A stretch of 64,000 nt of DNA, taken from assembly GCF_028595265.1 (NCBI RefSeq), contig NZ_JAQQXP010000001.1:3034938-3098937 (forward strand), in the 5' to 3' direction. Both the position numbers and the translations under genes were made by a program. Shown here piece after piece: positions 54,035 to 61,528 of this stretch (the first letter of the stretch is position 1; every line of letters starts with the position of its first letter). The notes beneath the pieces were generated by a model. That model was not told the DNA's origin and did not search any database. It saw only the letters and a program-made list of their open reading frames with translations. The DNA comes from Alteromonas gilva (GTDB lineage: Bacteria; Pseudomonadota; Gammaproteobacteria; Enterobacterales; Alteromonadaceae).

Positions 54035-55234
54035 ATGAATGCACGCTCTATATTGAACAATCTTGTCTCTTTTGTCAGCCATAAAATGCATAAAACCCGC
54101 AAACAGGCCGTTGTCGCCTGTGTGAGAAGCTTGATTGAGAGCGGTTCGGCCACTGTAACCAGCATGGGCCGCGGGATCCGTTCCAATGCCTATGAGAAAC
54201 ATCGTATTAAGCGGGCTGACTGGCTGTTATCTAATGGTCACCTCCAGCGTAAAGTACCGTTTATATATGCAATGATTTGCCGGTTATTTTGTACCTGTAA
54301 ACATCCTGTCATTGCCGTTGACTGGTCAGATTTGGATAAGTGCAAAAAACACTTTTTACTTCGCGCCGCAATTGTCGTTAAAGGGCGGCCTATTACCCTT
54401 TATCAGGAAGTGCATGATAGAAAAGCCAGTGCAAAAGCGACTACACATAGAGACTTTTTAGAGATATTGCACACGCTCTTACCGGATACCTGCCAGCCCA
54501 TTATTGTCACTGATGCGGGCTACAAATCGCCGTGGTTTCGTGAAGTGCAGGCATTGAGATGGCATATTGTCGGGCGTGTACGAAAGCCACATTTATATTC
54601 GCTGGATGGCGGTAATAAATGGCAATCTATCGCTGAGCTTTATCTAAAGGCTACAACACGCCCCAAGCGATTTGATAACGCGCGTATCGTCAAGTCACGA
54701 CCTTTTGCCTGTACCTTGGTGTTGGTTAAAGAGAAAGCGAAAGGTCGAAGGGCGTTTAATGCCAATGGCTCGCGCCAACGGGATACCAGCTCATTAAAAT
54801 ATGCTAATGGCGCACAAGACCCGTGGCTGTTGGCAACGTCATTGCCCTACCATCGTCACTTGTCTAAACAAGTCGTCGGTATTTATCGCCAGCGTATGCA
54901 AATAGAAGAAGGTTTTCGGGATATGAAAAGCACGCGCTTTGGTCTGGGATTTGAAAATAATCGCAGCACAACCAAGACACGCATTACTGTTCTGGTGTTG
55001 CTTACCACACTGGCTTCTTTGGTCGCTGTACTGCTGGGCATGCTATTAGTTGTCAGTAAAAAGCATCGACGCTTTCAGGCAAATACCGAAACAAAATCCG
55101 TACTATCCTTTCACTTTCTTGGCTTGAGAGCCTTTAACACCGCAATACGATTTACCCTGCCTCAGTGGAAAAAGACGATCCGCTGGCTTGATGAACTCAC
55201 CGCTGAAGCTTGCATGGGCAAGATTACATGCTAA
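54035..55234 (+). CDS. IS4-family transposase
   Basis: The 399-residue transposase appears intact. The DDE triad is visible: Asp in AVDWSDLDK (about residue 97), Asp in IVTDAGYK (about 161) and Glu in the Y-x-R-M-x-I-E-E motif YRQRMQIEEGFRD (about 293), with the R-D-x-K following as in the YREK signature. The family moves by cut-and-paste. The stop codon lies against the right inverted repeat. Confidence 0.93.
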   Translation: MNARSILNNLVSFVSHKMHKTRKQAVVACVRSLIESGSATVTSMGRGIRSNAYEKHRIKRADWLLSNGHLQRKVPFIYAMICRLFCTCKHPVIAVDWSDLDKCKKHFLLRAAIVVKGRPITLYQEVHDRKASAKATTHRDFLEILHTLLPDTCQPIIVTDAGYKSPWFREVQALRWHIVGRVRKPHLYSLDGGNKWQSIAELYLKATTRPKRFDNARIVKSRPFACTLVLVKEKAKGRRAFNANGSRQRDTSSLKYANGAQDPWLLATSLPYHRHLSKQVVGIYRQRMQIEEGFRDMKSTRFGLGFENNRSTTKTRITVLVLLTTLASLVAVLLGMLLVVSKKHRRFQANTETKSVLSFHFLGLRAFNTAIRFTLPQWKKTIRWLDELTAEACMGKITC

Positions 55235-55253
55235 ATTCGTGGGGATCCCTCAG
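55235..55253. repeat. IS right terminal inverted repeat
   Basis: The reverse complement is CTGAGGGATCCCCACGAAT, two mismatches from the left end. It contains GATC, a Dam site, as in the ends of IS10. Confidence 0.85.
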
Positions 55254-55274
55254 AGCTTAATATTAGATTTTTTA

Positions 55275-55305
55275 AACAAAAAAGCTCGAACAAATGCCGA
55301 GCTTT
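55275..55305 (-). terminator. Terminator of the dnaX-ybaB transcript
   Basis: On the minus strand AAAGCTCG/CGAGCTTT pairs around a 9-nt loop and is followed by a T-rich run. It lies about 80 nt past the ybaB stop and separates ybaB from the accessory segment. Confidence 0.8.
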
Positions 55306-55382
55306 GAAGATTTATCTTTGTCCCCTATTTGTCCCCCTAACTTTTCACGAAGCCAGCGACCAACAAATACGGGGCTTGCGGC

Positions 55383-55709
55383 CTAAAACGGCATTTTCAT
55401 TCCGGGTGGTAATGGCATACCACCGGTGACATCAGCCATTTTTTCTTTGGAAGTTTCTGCGACGCGACGGGCAGCATCGTTGAATGCGGCAGCGACCAGA
55501 TCTTCTACCATGTCTTTATCGTCTTCCATCAGTGACTCATCGATTTCAACGCGGCGAACATTGTGGTTGCAGGTCATGGTTACTTTTACCATACCGGCAC
55601 CAGACTCACCAACCACTTCGAGTTTGGCCAACTCTTCCTGGGTTTGTTGCATGCGCTCTTGCATTTGCTGCGCCTGCTTCATGATGTTGCCCATTCCACC
55701 TTTGAACAT
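55383..55709 (-). CDS. ybaB: YbaB/EbfC family nucleoid-associated protein
   Basis: The 108-residue DNA-binding dimer starts MFKGGMGNIMKQAQQMQERM and ends with a flexible MPLPPGMKMPF tail, both typical. The middle (VVGESGAGMVKVTMTCNHNVRRVEID) is the conserved strand region. It is co-transcribed after dnaX, as in E. coli. recR, which usually follows, is displaced by about 4.2 kb. Confidence 0.95.
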   Translation of the reverse strand: MFKGGMGNIMKQAQQMQERMQQTQEELAKLEVVGESGAGMVKVTMTCNHNVRRVEIDESLMEDDKDMVEDLVAAAFNDAARRVAETSKEKMADVTGGMPLPPGMKMPF

Positions 55710-55836
55710 ATTACTATCTCACTTATAAAAAATTAATTTAACGATTACGCGTTGACGATAATACTGAAAAAATATCTCGCCAGACTCAGTGGCACAACGC
55801 TTTACTCAATTCTGCATAGCTGTGCCGTTCTGAGTG

Positions 55837-58398
55837 CTAACGAGGCTGAATACTGTCATCCAATACGCTGGCATTGAATGCTTGTACTACCGACTGAATC
55901 ACGTCATCACTTTGAATAACCTGCCGGGCATAACGCTCGCGCATGATATTAATTTGTTGCTGTATCTGAAACGGCGTGTCACTCACACTGCCATATTCAA
56001 GTGTCACCTGTACCGGTGATTGTAACACCTCTTCCAGCGCCGTTGACAACTGCATTGCCGTGGTGTCGTTGACCAAATGCTGTTGAGCGCTATCCAGGGT
56101 CAGCGTAACCTCGTTGCCGTCACGAGCATACAACGAATGTAACGCCACTTGTTTAAGTAACCCCGCCACCGGCATCGCTTCAATGAGCCGGCTCCAACTG
56201 TCTAATTGGCTGGCTTTAAGCAATTTATCGCCATTTTCCAAATACGCAGGAAGATTAGTATAGTCGTCAAGTGATACGTTGGCATCATTATTAAGATCGT
56301 TTTGTACCCTGGCCGCTTGCTGCGTATCACTGTTACTGGCTTCAGCCTCTGTTGCCGGTTGTTGACCGCTTGGGTTACCGCTGTGCAGATTGTCAGTTGT
56401 CTGGACTGGCTGCTCCGACCACTGCTCAGGTTCTTCGTATGAGCCGGTTTGAGCCCCGGGAGCTGAGTCTGCTGAGGTGTCGTCCCCGGTGTTTTCCAAT
56501 ACCCATGGCGGCGGAGCATCGAAATCGTCGCCTGGCGTATCCGCTTTGCTGTTATCAGGTTGAGGCGTAGCAGGCGAAGAGACTGCTTGTTCCTGCGTCT
56601 CAATGCCCGGTTGTTCGGCGTTATCACGTGGCTCAGCGGGAGTGGGTGTAGTAGCCGAACGATTGGCAACCGGTGGCTTATACCCGTCGGCACTAGTTGC
56701 CGGCTTTTTTGCCGCGTTTGCTTTTTCCTCCGCGGCCTGCTGTTTCAGACGTTGGCGCAACGCCAGCATCGCAGCGGTATTCGATGCAGCCGGCTTACGC
56801 GGCTCATCTGCTGCGTCAGGGCCAGGGCTGTCACCCACTTGTTGGCCTGACTGGGGCGGCGCAGGGTCTGCAGTTCCTTGCGCTGCATCAGTATCAGCAT
56901 TATTGCTGGTATCAAACTGGCTGTACTGAGCGTTATCCTGATGGCGGTCGTGATGTTGATGGTCATCGTGATCAGTGAAGTGGGCGCTTTGCCGACGATA
57001 ATCCTCGGCTTCATCGAGTAATTGCGCGGCTTCATCACCCAGTTGCTGTGACTCGTCATGATGAGTATCACTGATATCCTGTGCCTCGGACGGGTTTATT
57101 TGCGCGTGTTCCATGGCGCCCGATGCACCCGTTACCAGGTCGTCGTCAGCTGCTGAATGCACGGCCTCAGCGATATGCTCACTGGCATTAAAGTCACCGC
57201 TTTGCTGATGAGCTTGTGCAGCAGTGGCCGACGCCATGTCTGCCTCCGCATCCTGCGTTTCAACAACACGAGCCGGCGCTTGCTGAATAAGCGTTTCACG
57301 ATCTCCTAATGGCTCTGCCGGTGCAAAAGACATCATTCGTAACAGCGTCATTTCAAACGCGCTACGCGCATCGCTGGCATAAGGTAAATCCTTGCGCCCC
57401 TGCAACGTAATCTGATACAGCAACTGCACCTGCTCGGGGGCAAAATGGCGGGCCAGCTGATAAATGGCCTTTGCGGTATTCGTTTCGAGCTTGCAGGCTT
57501 CCGGCACCCACTGGGTTAAGGCAATTTGGTGCAACAAACTGGATAGTTCAGCCAGTACATTGCTGTAATCAGGTGCCAGTACGTCTATTTCTGCGGCCTG
57601 GGCCATCACTTCGGCGGGCTCGCGTTTAGTCACCGCAAACAAAATCTTCAGCAACTGTTGGCGGTCCATCAAGCCGAGCATATCGGTTACGATGGCGCTG
57701 CTGACCTGGTTGTTGCCTTGTGCGATGGCTTGATCGGTAAGGCTTAGCGCATCGCGCATACTGCCCTGGGCAGCTTTCGCCAGCAAAGTGAGCGCGTTAT
57801 CTTCGAAACTTATTTGTTCCTGCGCCAAAATATGGTGTAACTGCTGGCTAATTTGCTCGCGTGACAAGGCTTTTAAATTGAACTGCAAACAGCGCGACAA
57901 TATCGTTACTGGCAGCTTTTGCGGATCGGTTGTGGCTAATAGAAACTTAACGTGTGGCGGTGGTTCTTCGAGGGTTTTAAGCAGCGCATTAAAACTGTGC
58001 TTGGACAGCATGTGCACTTCGTCAATCAGGTAAACCTTAAAGCGGCCACGGCTGGGTTTGTACTGCACGTTATCGAGCAATTCGCGCGTATCTTCTACCT
58101 TTGTTCGCGAGGCGGCATCGATTTCGAGCAGGTCCACATAGTTGCCCTGCTCAATTTCCACACAGGTGCTGCACTGTCCACACGGTGTAGCACTTTGGCC
58201 TTGTTCACAATTTAAACTTTTAGAAAAAATACGCGCAATGGTTGTCTTACCCACACCACGCGTACCTGTGAAAAGGTAGGCATGATGTAAACGATCGTTG
58301 GTGAGCGCATTACTGATCGCTGAAACAACGTGTTCCTGCCCAACCAGCTCTGAAAATATCCCGGGGCGCCATTTTCTTGCCAGTACCTGATAGGCCAA
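55837..58398 (-). CDS. dnaX: DNA polymerase III subunits tau (and gamma)
   Basis: DnaX is the clamp-loader ATPase. The 853-residue tau form has Walker A TGTRGVGKTT (44-53), a four-Cys zinc site (CEQGQSATPCGQCSTC, 64-79), Walker B LIDEVH and the SRC sensor motif in domains I-II, and domain III to about residue 365. A 260-residue linker follows that is unusually rich in Asp, Glu, His and Gln; domains IV-V are at the C-terminus. At 853 residues it exceeds E. coli tau (643), mostly in the linker. A candidate -1 frameshift heptamer at codons 563-565 could yield a 568-residue gamma. Confidence 0.95.
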   Translation of the reverse strand: MAYQVLARKWRPGIFSELVGQEHVVSAISNALTNDRLHHAYLFTGTRGVGKTTIARIFSKSLNCEQGQSATPCGQCSTCVEIEQGNYVDLLEIDAASRTKVEDTRELLDNVQYKPSRGRFKVYLIDEVHMLSKHSFNALLKTLEEPPPHVKFLLATTDPQKLPVTILSRCLQFNLKALSREQISQQLHHILAQEQISFEDNALTLLAKAAQGSMRDALSLTDQAIAQGNNQVSSAIVTDMLGLMDRQQLLKILFAVTKREPAEVMAQAAEIDVLAPDYSNVLAELSSLLHQIALTQWVPEACKLETNTAKAIYQLARHFAPEQVQLLYQITLQGRKDLPYASDARSAFEMTLLRMMSFAPAEPLGDRETLIQQAPARVVETQDAEADMASATAAQAHQQSGDFNASEHIAEAVHSAADDDLVTGASGAMEHAQINPSEAQDISDTHHDESQQLGDEAAQLLDEAEDYRRQSAHFTDHDDHQHHDRHQDNAQYSQFDTSNNADTDAAQGTADPAPPQSGQQVGDSPGPDAADEPRKPAASNTAAMLALRQRLKQQAAEEKANAAKKPATSADGYKPPVANRSATTPTPAEPRDNAEQPGIETQEQAVSSPATPQPDNSKADTPGDDFDAPPPWVLENTGDDTSADSAPGAQTGSYEEPEQWSEQPVQTTDNLHSGNPSGQQPATEAEASNSDTQQAARVQNDLNNDANVSLDDYTNLPAYLENGDKLLKASQLDSWSRLIEAMPVAGLLKQVALHSLYARDGNEVTLTLDSAQQHLVNDTTAMQLSTALEEVLQSPVQVTLEYGSVSDTPFQIQQQINIMRERYARQVIQSDDVIQSVVQAFNASVLDDSIQPR
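56693..56710 (-). promoter_or_regulatory. Candidate programmed -1 frameshift site in dnaX
   Basis: The mRNA heptamer A-AAA-AAG (56710-56704) is identical to the E. coli dnaX slippery site and in the same phase. After a -1 slip the frame reads Ala-Gly-Asn and stops at TAG (56695-56693). A GGAGG lies about 17 nt upstream, and CGGCA-ACTAG-TGCCG can form a short stem right after the heptamer. Confidence 0.65.
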
Positions 58399-58410
58399 AG
58401 TTAGCTGTCC

Positions 58411-58968
58411 TTATTCGCCGTCGAATTCACAAATACAATAAGGTTCGACGCCTAAATCAGCCAGCTTCTCGTACCCATGTAACGCGGGTAAGCCAATGAC
58501 AAATCCGGCGTACTCGACCACGCCGCCGAGATTACGAATAAGCTTGGCTGTGGCTGAAATTGTGCCACCGGTGGCTAATAGATCGTCTATCAGCAATACC
58601 TTGTCACCCGGATTAATAGCATCTTTATGAATTTCAAGGGTATCCTTGCCGTACTCGAGCTCGTAGCTCTCGCTCAACACATCACGCGGCAACTTATTGG
58701 GTTTTCTCACCGGTACAAAACCTATGCCCAGCTCCAGTGCCAGAGGCGCACCAAAAAGAAAACCACGCGCTTCGGTGCCAGCAACTTTATTAAAGCCGAG
58801 TGGACGATACTTTTCGACCAGCATGGCTATGCACTGACTAAACGCCTGGTAGTTTTCAAGAACACTTGTGACGTCACGAAACTGAATGCCGGGTTTAGGA
58901 TAATCCGGCACGGTTTTTACCACTGATTTAATGAATTCTGAACGCGTGCTTTCCTGTGTAGTCAGCAT
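58411..58968 (-). CDS. apt: Adenine phosphoribosyltransferase
   Basis: Apt salvages adenine to AMP using PRPP. The 185-residue protein has the PRPP-binding motif KVLLIDDLLATGGTISA near residues 122-138 and the N-terminal FRDVTSVLENY segment typical of Apt. EARGFLFGAPLALELG is the adenine-side hood. It lies 12 nt upstream of dnaX on the same strand, and a 40-codon membrane ORF ends 4 nt before its start. Confidence 0.95.
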   Translation of the reverse strand: MLTTQESTRSEFIKSVVKTVPDYPKPGIQFRDVTSVLENYQAFSQCIAMLVEKYRPLGFNKVAGTEARGFLFGAPLALELGIGFVPVRKPNKLPRDVLSESYELEYGKDTLEIHKDAINPGDKVLLIDDLLATGGTISATAKLIRNLGGVVEYAGFVIGLPALHGYEKLADLGVEPYCICEFDGE

Positions 58969-58972
58969 GAAA

Positions 58973-59095
58973 TCACAACACCCAAGTGTATATACCAGCT
59001 AATGTCGGCAGCAGTGGTAAAGCAACTAATGTGACTACAATTGCTAACAAATACCACCAGTTGAATACTTCTTTAAAATCTTCGTTACCAGCCAT
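58973..59095 (-). CDS. Small single-pass membrane protein, 40 residues
   Basis: The frame encodes a short acidic N-terminus (MAGNEDFKEVFNWWY) followed by one strongly hydrophobic helix (LLAIVVTLVALPLLPTLAGI) and a short end. I do not recognise it. The stop codon lies 4 nt before the apt ATG, so translation would be coupled to apt. Only a weak GAG ribosome-binding site is seen. Composition and position make it a credible small protein gene; without homologues it is not proven. Confidence 0.55.
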   Translation of the reverse strand: MAGNEDFKEVFNWWYLLAIVVTLVALPLLPTLAGIYTWVL

Positions 59096-59199
59096 GCAAA
59101 TACTCAATTCTTATTAAGCTTAAAAAATGGTTGTAAATGGTAATCGAAACCGGGCAAAAATAACAGGGTAAATATGCATGGAGTCGTATTTGTGGCTAA

Positions 59200-59958
59200 T
59201 TACTCTACACCGCTGTTGTCGGTATCATAAGCGGTCACCGCGCCGCCCTGAAGCCAGCCGGATAGTACTTGCTGAAGACCATTAATGAGCGTGTCATAGT
59301 CAATATCAGGTACCTTCTCGTGCAGCGCTTTAGCGAGCGTTGTAAAGTCGGTCGGCTGGGTTGCCAGCAATTCCATTGTCAACGCTGACAATGGTGAGAG
59401 GTGCTGAAACTGTACGTTGTGTTGCGGGTCACGGTACAGCAAATAGTAGTGCATGCCACCCGGTGAGTCCGGTTGATAATCAGGGCCGATTTTGTGTACT
59501 GCATAAGGATACCCGGCTAACTCGCTTAGCGGCGACGCCATCATGGTGTCAGGCATGCCACTTTGCCGCCAGTAAGTGACCGGCTGCTGAGGCTCCCTGA
59601 CCGATAATGCCAGTTCCAGCCATTCGTAGTGAGCCATTTCTTTCAGAAACACCGGATCATGTTCGGTTAATTGGTAGCCATTACTGAGATACTCTATAAA
59701 CTCCTGGCTTATGTGAATAAAGTAAGGTGATGTACATTGGTGTTCAGTAAAAAACTGGCGAACCAAACGCTCCCACTCTTCTTCTGCATAAAAGCTGTGG
59801 AGCACCGGAAAACCGTTTTGGATAAAACCATTCACGTTATTAAAAAATAACGAGCGGTAGATATCCATGCGCCTTTTGGTGTCGGCGTCCTCTGCGCCCT
59901 GCGGTGAGGGATATCGAACACTCCGGGCAAAAGCGTTGAGTTGGTCAGGCAGTGACAC
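59200..59958 (-). CDS. hvfC: DUF2063 / HvfC-type partner of the MNIO enzyme
   Basis: The 252-residue protein belongs to the DUF2063 family, the usual partner of DUF692 enzymes. An N-terminal helical domain has MDIYRSLFFNNVNGFIQNGFP, the signature of the family, and a C-terminal domain is winged-helix-like and probably binds the precursor peptide. In known systems it brings the leader of the peptide to the oxygenase. It starts at a GTG directly after the hvfB stop, so the two are tightly coupled. No DoxX-type membrane gene, often the fourth member, is seen next to it. Confidence 0.85.
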   Translation of the reverse strand: MSLPDQLNAFARSVRYPSPQGAEDADTKRRMDIYRSLFFNNVNGFIQNGFPVLHSFYAEEEWERLVRQFFTEHQCTSPYFIHISQEFIEYLSNGYQLTEHDPVFLKEMAHYEWLELALSVREPQQPVTYWRQSGMPDTMMASPLSELAGYPYAVHKIGPDYQPDSPGGMHYYLLYRDPQHNVQFQHLSPLSALTMELLATQPTDFTTLAKALHEKVPDIDYDTLINGLQQVLSGWLQGGAVTAYDTDNSGVE

Positions 59959-60798
59959 TTAAGCCACTCCTCTTTGCAAAGCACTCACGTCGGCCTGAAT
60001 TTGCTTAATACGTTGCACTTCTTTTAGTAAATCGGCCATGGGAGGAATGTTGAAGTCCCGCTCAAGCAGTGTGGGAAAAACATGGTGGGTTTTGTAAGCA
60101 TGCTCCAGCAACTGCCACACTGGCTCAATGACATCACTGCCATGGGTGTCCACACGTAAATCCTCCGCTTCATCGAAATGACCGGCAATATGCCCATATA
60201 CAATACGCTTACCCGGTAGCTTGTCGATAAACTGGTAGGGATCGTAACGATGATTAATCGAATTTACGTAAACATTATTTACATCAAGTAGCATTGAGCA
60301 ATCAGCTTCAGCTAATACCGAATTGATAAACTCCAGCTCTGACAAGCGGTTATCCGCCGTAATATAGTAAGAGACGTTTTCCAGCACAAGCGGCCGTTCT
60401 AAAATGTCCTGTACTTTACGTACCCGGTCTGCCACATACTGCACAGCCTCATCGGTGAAAGGGATTGGCATTAAATCGTATAAGTGCCCCTGCGCAGAGC
60501 AATAGCTCAGGTGCTCGCTGTACAACGCGATATTGTAGCGATCTAAGAATGCTTTAAGTTCATGTAAAAACCGATAATCCAGGGGATCAGGGCCACCTAT
60601 GGATAGCGAAAGCCCGTGAGTCGTAAAACTACTCTGGCCCACGCAGCGCTCTAAATCTTGTCGAAATTGACCGCCAAGTGGGATCCAGTTTTCCGGAGCA
60701 ACTTCCCAAAAATCAACGTTGTCAGGCAAAACGGGTAACACGTCACTCAGCATTTCACGTCTTAACCCCAAGCCTGCCCCGCTAATCTTATGTGTCAT
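59959..60798 (-). CDS. hvfB: DUF692 / HvfB-type multinuclear non-heme iron oxygenase (MNIO)
   Basis: The 279-residue TIM-barrel enzyme is of the MNIO (DUF692) family, which oxidises Cys residues of ribosomal peptides to oxazolone-thioamide or related copper-binding groups. Family features seen are GAGLGLRREM at 7-16, WEVAPENW at 31-38, THGLSLSIGG near 59-68, SEHLSYC near 94-100 and LLDVNNVYVNS near 168-178. The His, Asp, Glu and Asn residues in these segments are the iron ligands. It lies 21 nt after the precursor gene and directly before hvfC. Confidence 0.9.
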   Translation of the reverse strand: MTHKISGAGLGLRREMLSDVLPVLPDNVDFWEVAPENWIPLGGQFRQDLERCVGQSSFTTHGLSLSIGGPDPLDYRFLHELKAFLDRYNIALYSEHLSYCSAQGHLYDLMPIPFTDEAVQYVADRVRKVQDILERPLVLENVSYYITADNRLSELEFINSVLAEADCSMLLDVNNVYVNSINHRYDPYQFIDKLPGKRIVYGHIAGHFDEAEDLRVDTHGSDVIEPVWQLLEHAYKTHHVFPTLLERDFNIPPMADLLKEVQRIKQIQADVSALQRGVA

Positions 60799-60819
60799 TG
60801 ATTACTCCTTTTTTGCAAG

Positions 60820-61398
60820 CTATGCGCCGCTACCACACTTACCTTCTTTTTTGGCTTTTTTGTCGGCGCCACACTTACCTTCGCCGCATTTGCCTTCTTT
60901 CATGGCTTTTTTATCGGCACCGCACTTGCCTTCGCCACATTTGCCTTCTTTCATGGCTTTCTTGTCTGCGCCGCATTTACCTTCGCCACACTTGCCTTCT
61001 TTCATGGCTTTTTTGTCTGCACCGCACTTGCCTTCGCCACACTTGCCTTCTTTCATGGCTTTTTTGTCGGCACCGCACTTACCTTCGCCACACTTACCTT
61101 CTTTCATGGCTTTTTTGTCGGCACCGCATTTACCTTCGCCACACTTACCTTCTTTCATGGCTTTTTTATCTGCGCCGCACTTACCTTCGCCACATTTTCC
61201 TTCGCCGCATTTGCCTTCTTTCTCGGCTTTATCGCCGCCGCAAGAGCCTTCTGCGACAAATTGCATATAGCCAGAATCCAGTTGTTCAACTTCAAATGGG
61301 TTGGCAGCATCAGCAGCAAAGGCCACTGTTGACATACTTGAACCTAAAACCACCGCACCTATTGCGCTTGCAACGCTGTTTTTCTTAACCTGTTTCAT
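60820..61398 (-). CDS. hvfA: HvfA/bufferin-type precursor with 16 EGKCG motifs
   Basis: The 192-residue precursor has a signal peptide (MKQVKKNSVASAIGAVVLGS, predicted cleavage after VAFA at residue 28), an acidic linker and then a Cys array. From residue 61 it contains 16 EGKCG motifs plus one EGSCG. Residues 82-183 are six units of 17 residues (KEGKCGEGKCGADKKAM; the last ends K). In related systems the MNIO enzyme converts EGKCG cysteines into copper-binding groups, and the peptide is exported to buffer copper. CAGGAG 7 nt before ATG is a strong ribosome-binding site. Modification here is inferred from the cluster. Confidence 0.88.
   Translation of the reverse strand: MKQVKKNSVASAIGAVVLGSSMSTVAFAADAANPFEVEQLDSGYMQFVAEGSCGGDKAEKEGKCGEGKCGEGKCGADKKAMKEGKCGEGKCGADKKAMKEGKCGEGKCGADKKAMKEGKCGEGKCGADKKAMKEGKCGEGKCGADKKAMKEGKCGEGKCGADKKAMKEGKCGEGKCGADKKAKKEGKCGSGA
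60850..61155. repeat. Six 51-bp tandem repeats inside the precursor gene
   Basis: The repeat encodes the 17-residue EGKCG unit. Copies differ at silent positions (for example TCGGC/TCTGC and TTACC/TTGCC), so the protein is more uniform than the DNA, which implies selection on the peptide. Confidence 0.92.
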
Positions 61399-61443
61399 GG
61401 TAACGCTCCTGACAAAATATCTGTTGTTAAGTTCTGTAAATAG

Positions 61444-61473
61444 TTAGACCGTGGGCACCACTATTTCATTTCG
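61444..61473 (-). promoter_or_regulatory. Candidate extracytoplasmic-sigma promoter of hvfABC
   Basis: The minus strand reads CGAAATG (61473-61467), about 16 nt, then GGTCTAA (61450-61444), loosely like sigma-E type elements (GGAACTT, TCTRA). It lies about 45 nt before the precursor start. Related clusters are often under ECF sigma control, but this match is weak. Confidence 0.3.
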
Positions 61474-61528
61474 GCTTTGCGATAAAAAAAGCGCCATTGG
61501 TATGCATTCTTTATCCGATAATACAAAG

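Larger units (their letters stand above)
53930..55253 (+). mobile_element. IS10-like IS4-family insertion sequence, 1324 bp
   Basis: The element is bounded by 19-bp inverted repeats and encodes one full-length transposase. Size and ends fit the IS10/IS4 group. IS10 normally duplicates 9 bp; the flanks (GTAAAAATG on the left, AGCTTAATA on the right) do not match, so the element has probably caused or taken part in an adjacent deletion or rearrangement. The right flank begins AGCTTA, which resembles half of the IS10 target consensus. Confidence 0.88.

Noticed and set aside
60719..61388. Two long plus-strand frames rich in Pro/Ser/His and Arg/Cys/Leu opposite the precursor gene
   Set aside because: They arise from the 51-bp repeat read on the other strand; the minus frame has a signal peptide, a ribosome-binding site and the operon context.
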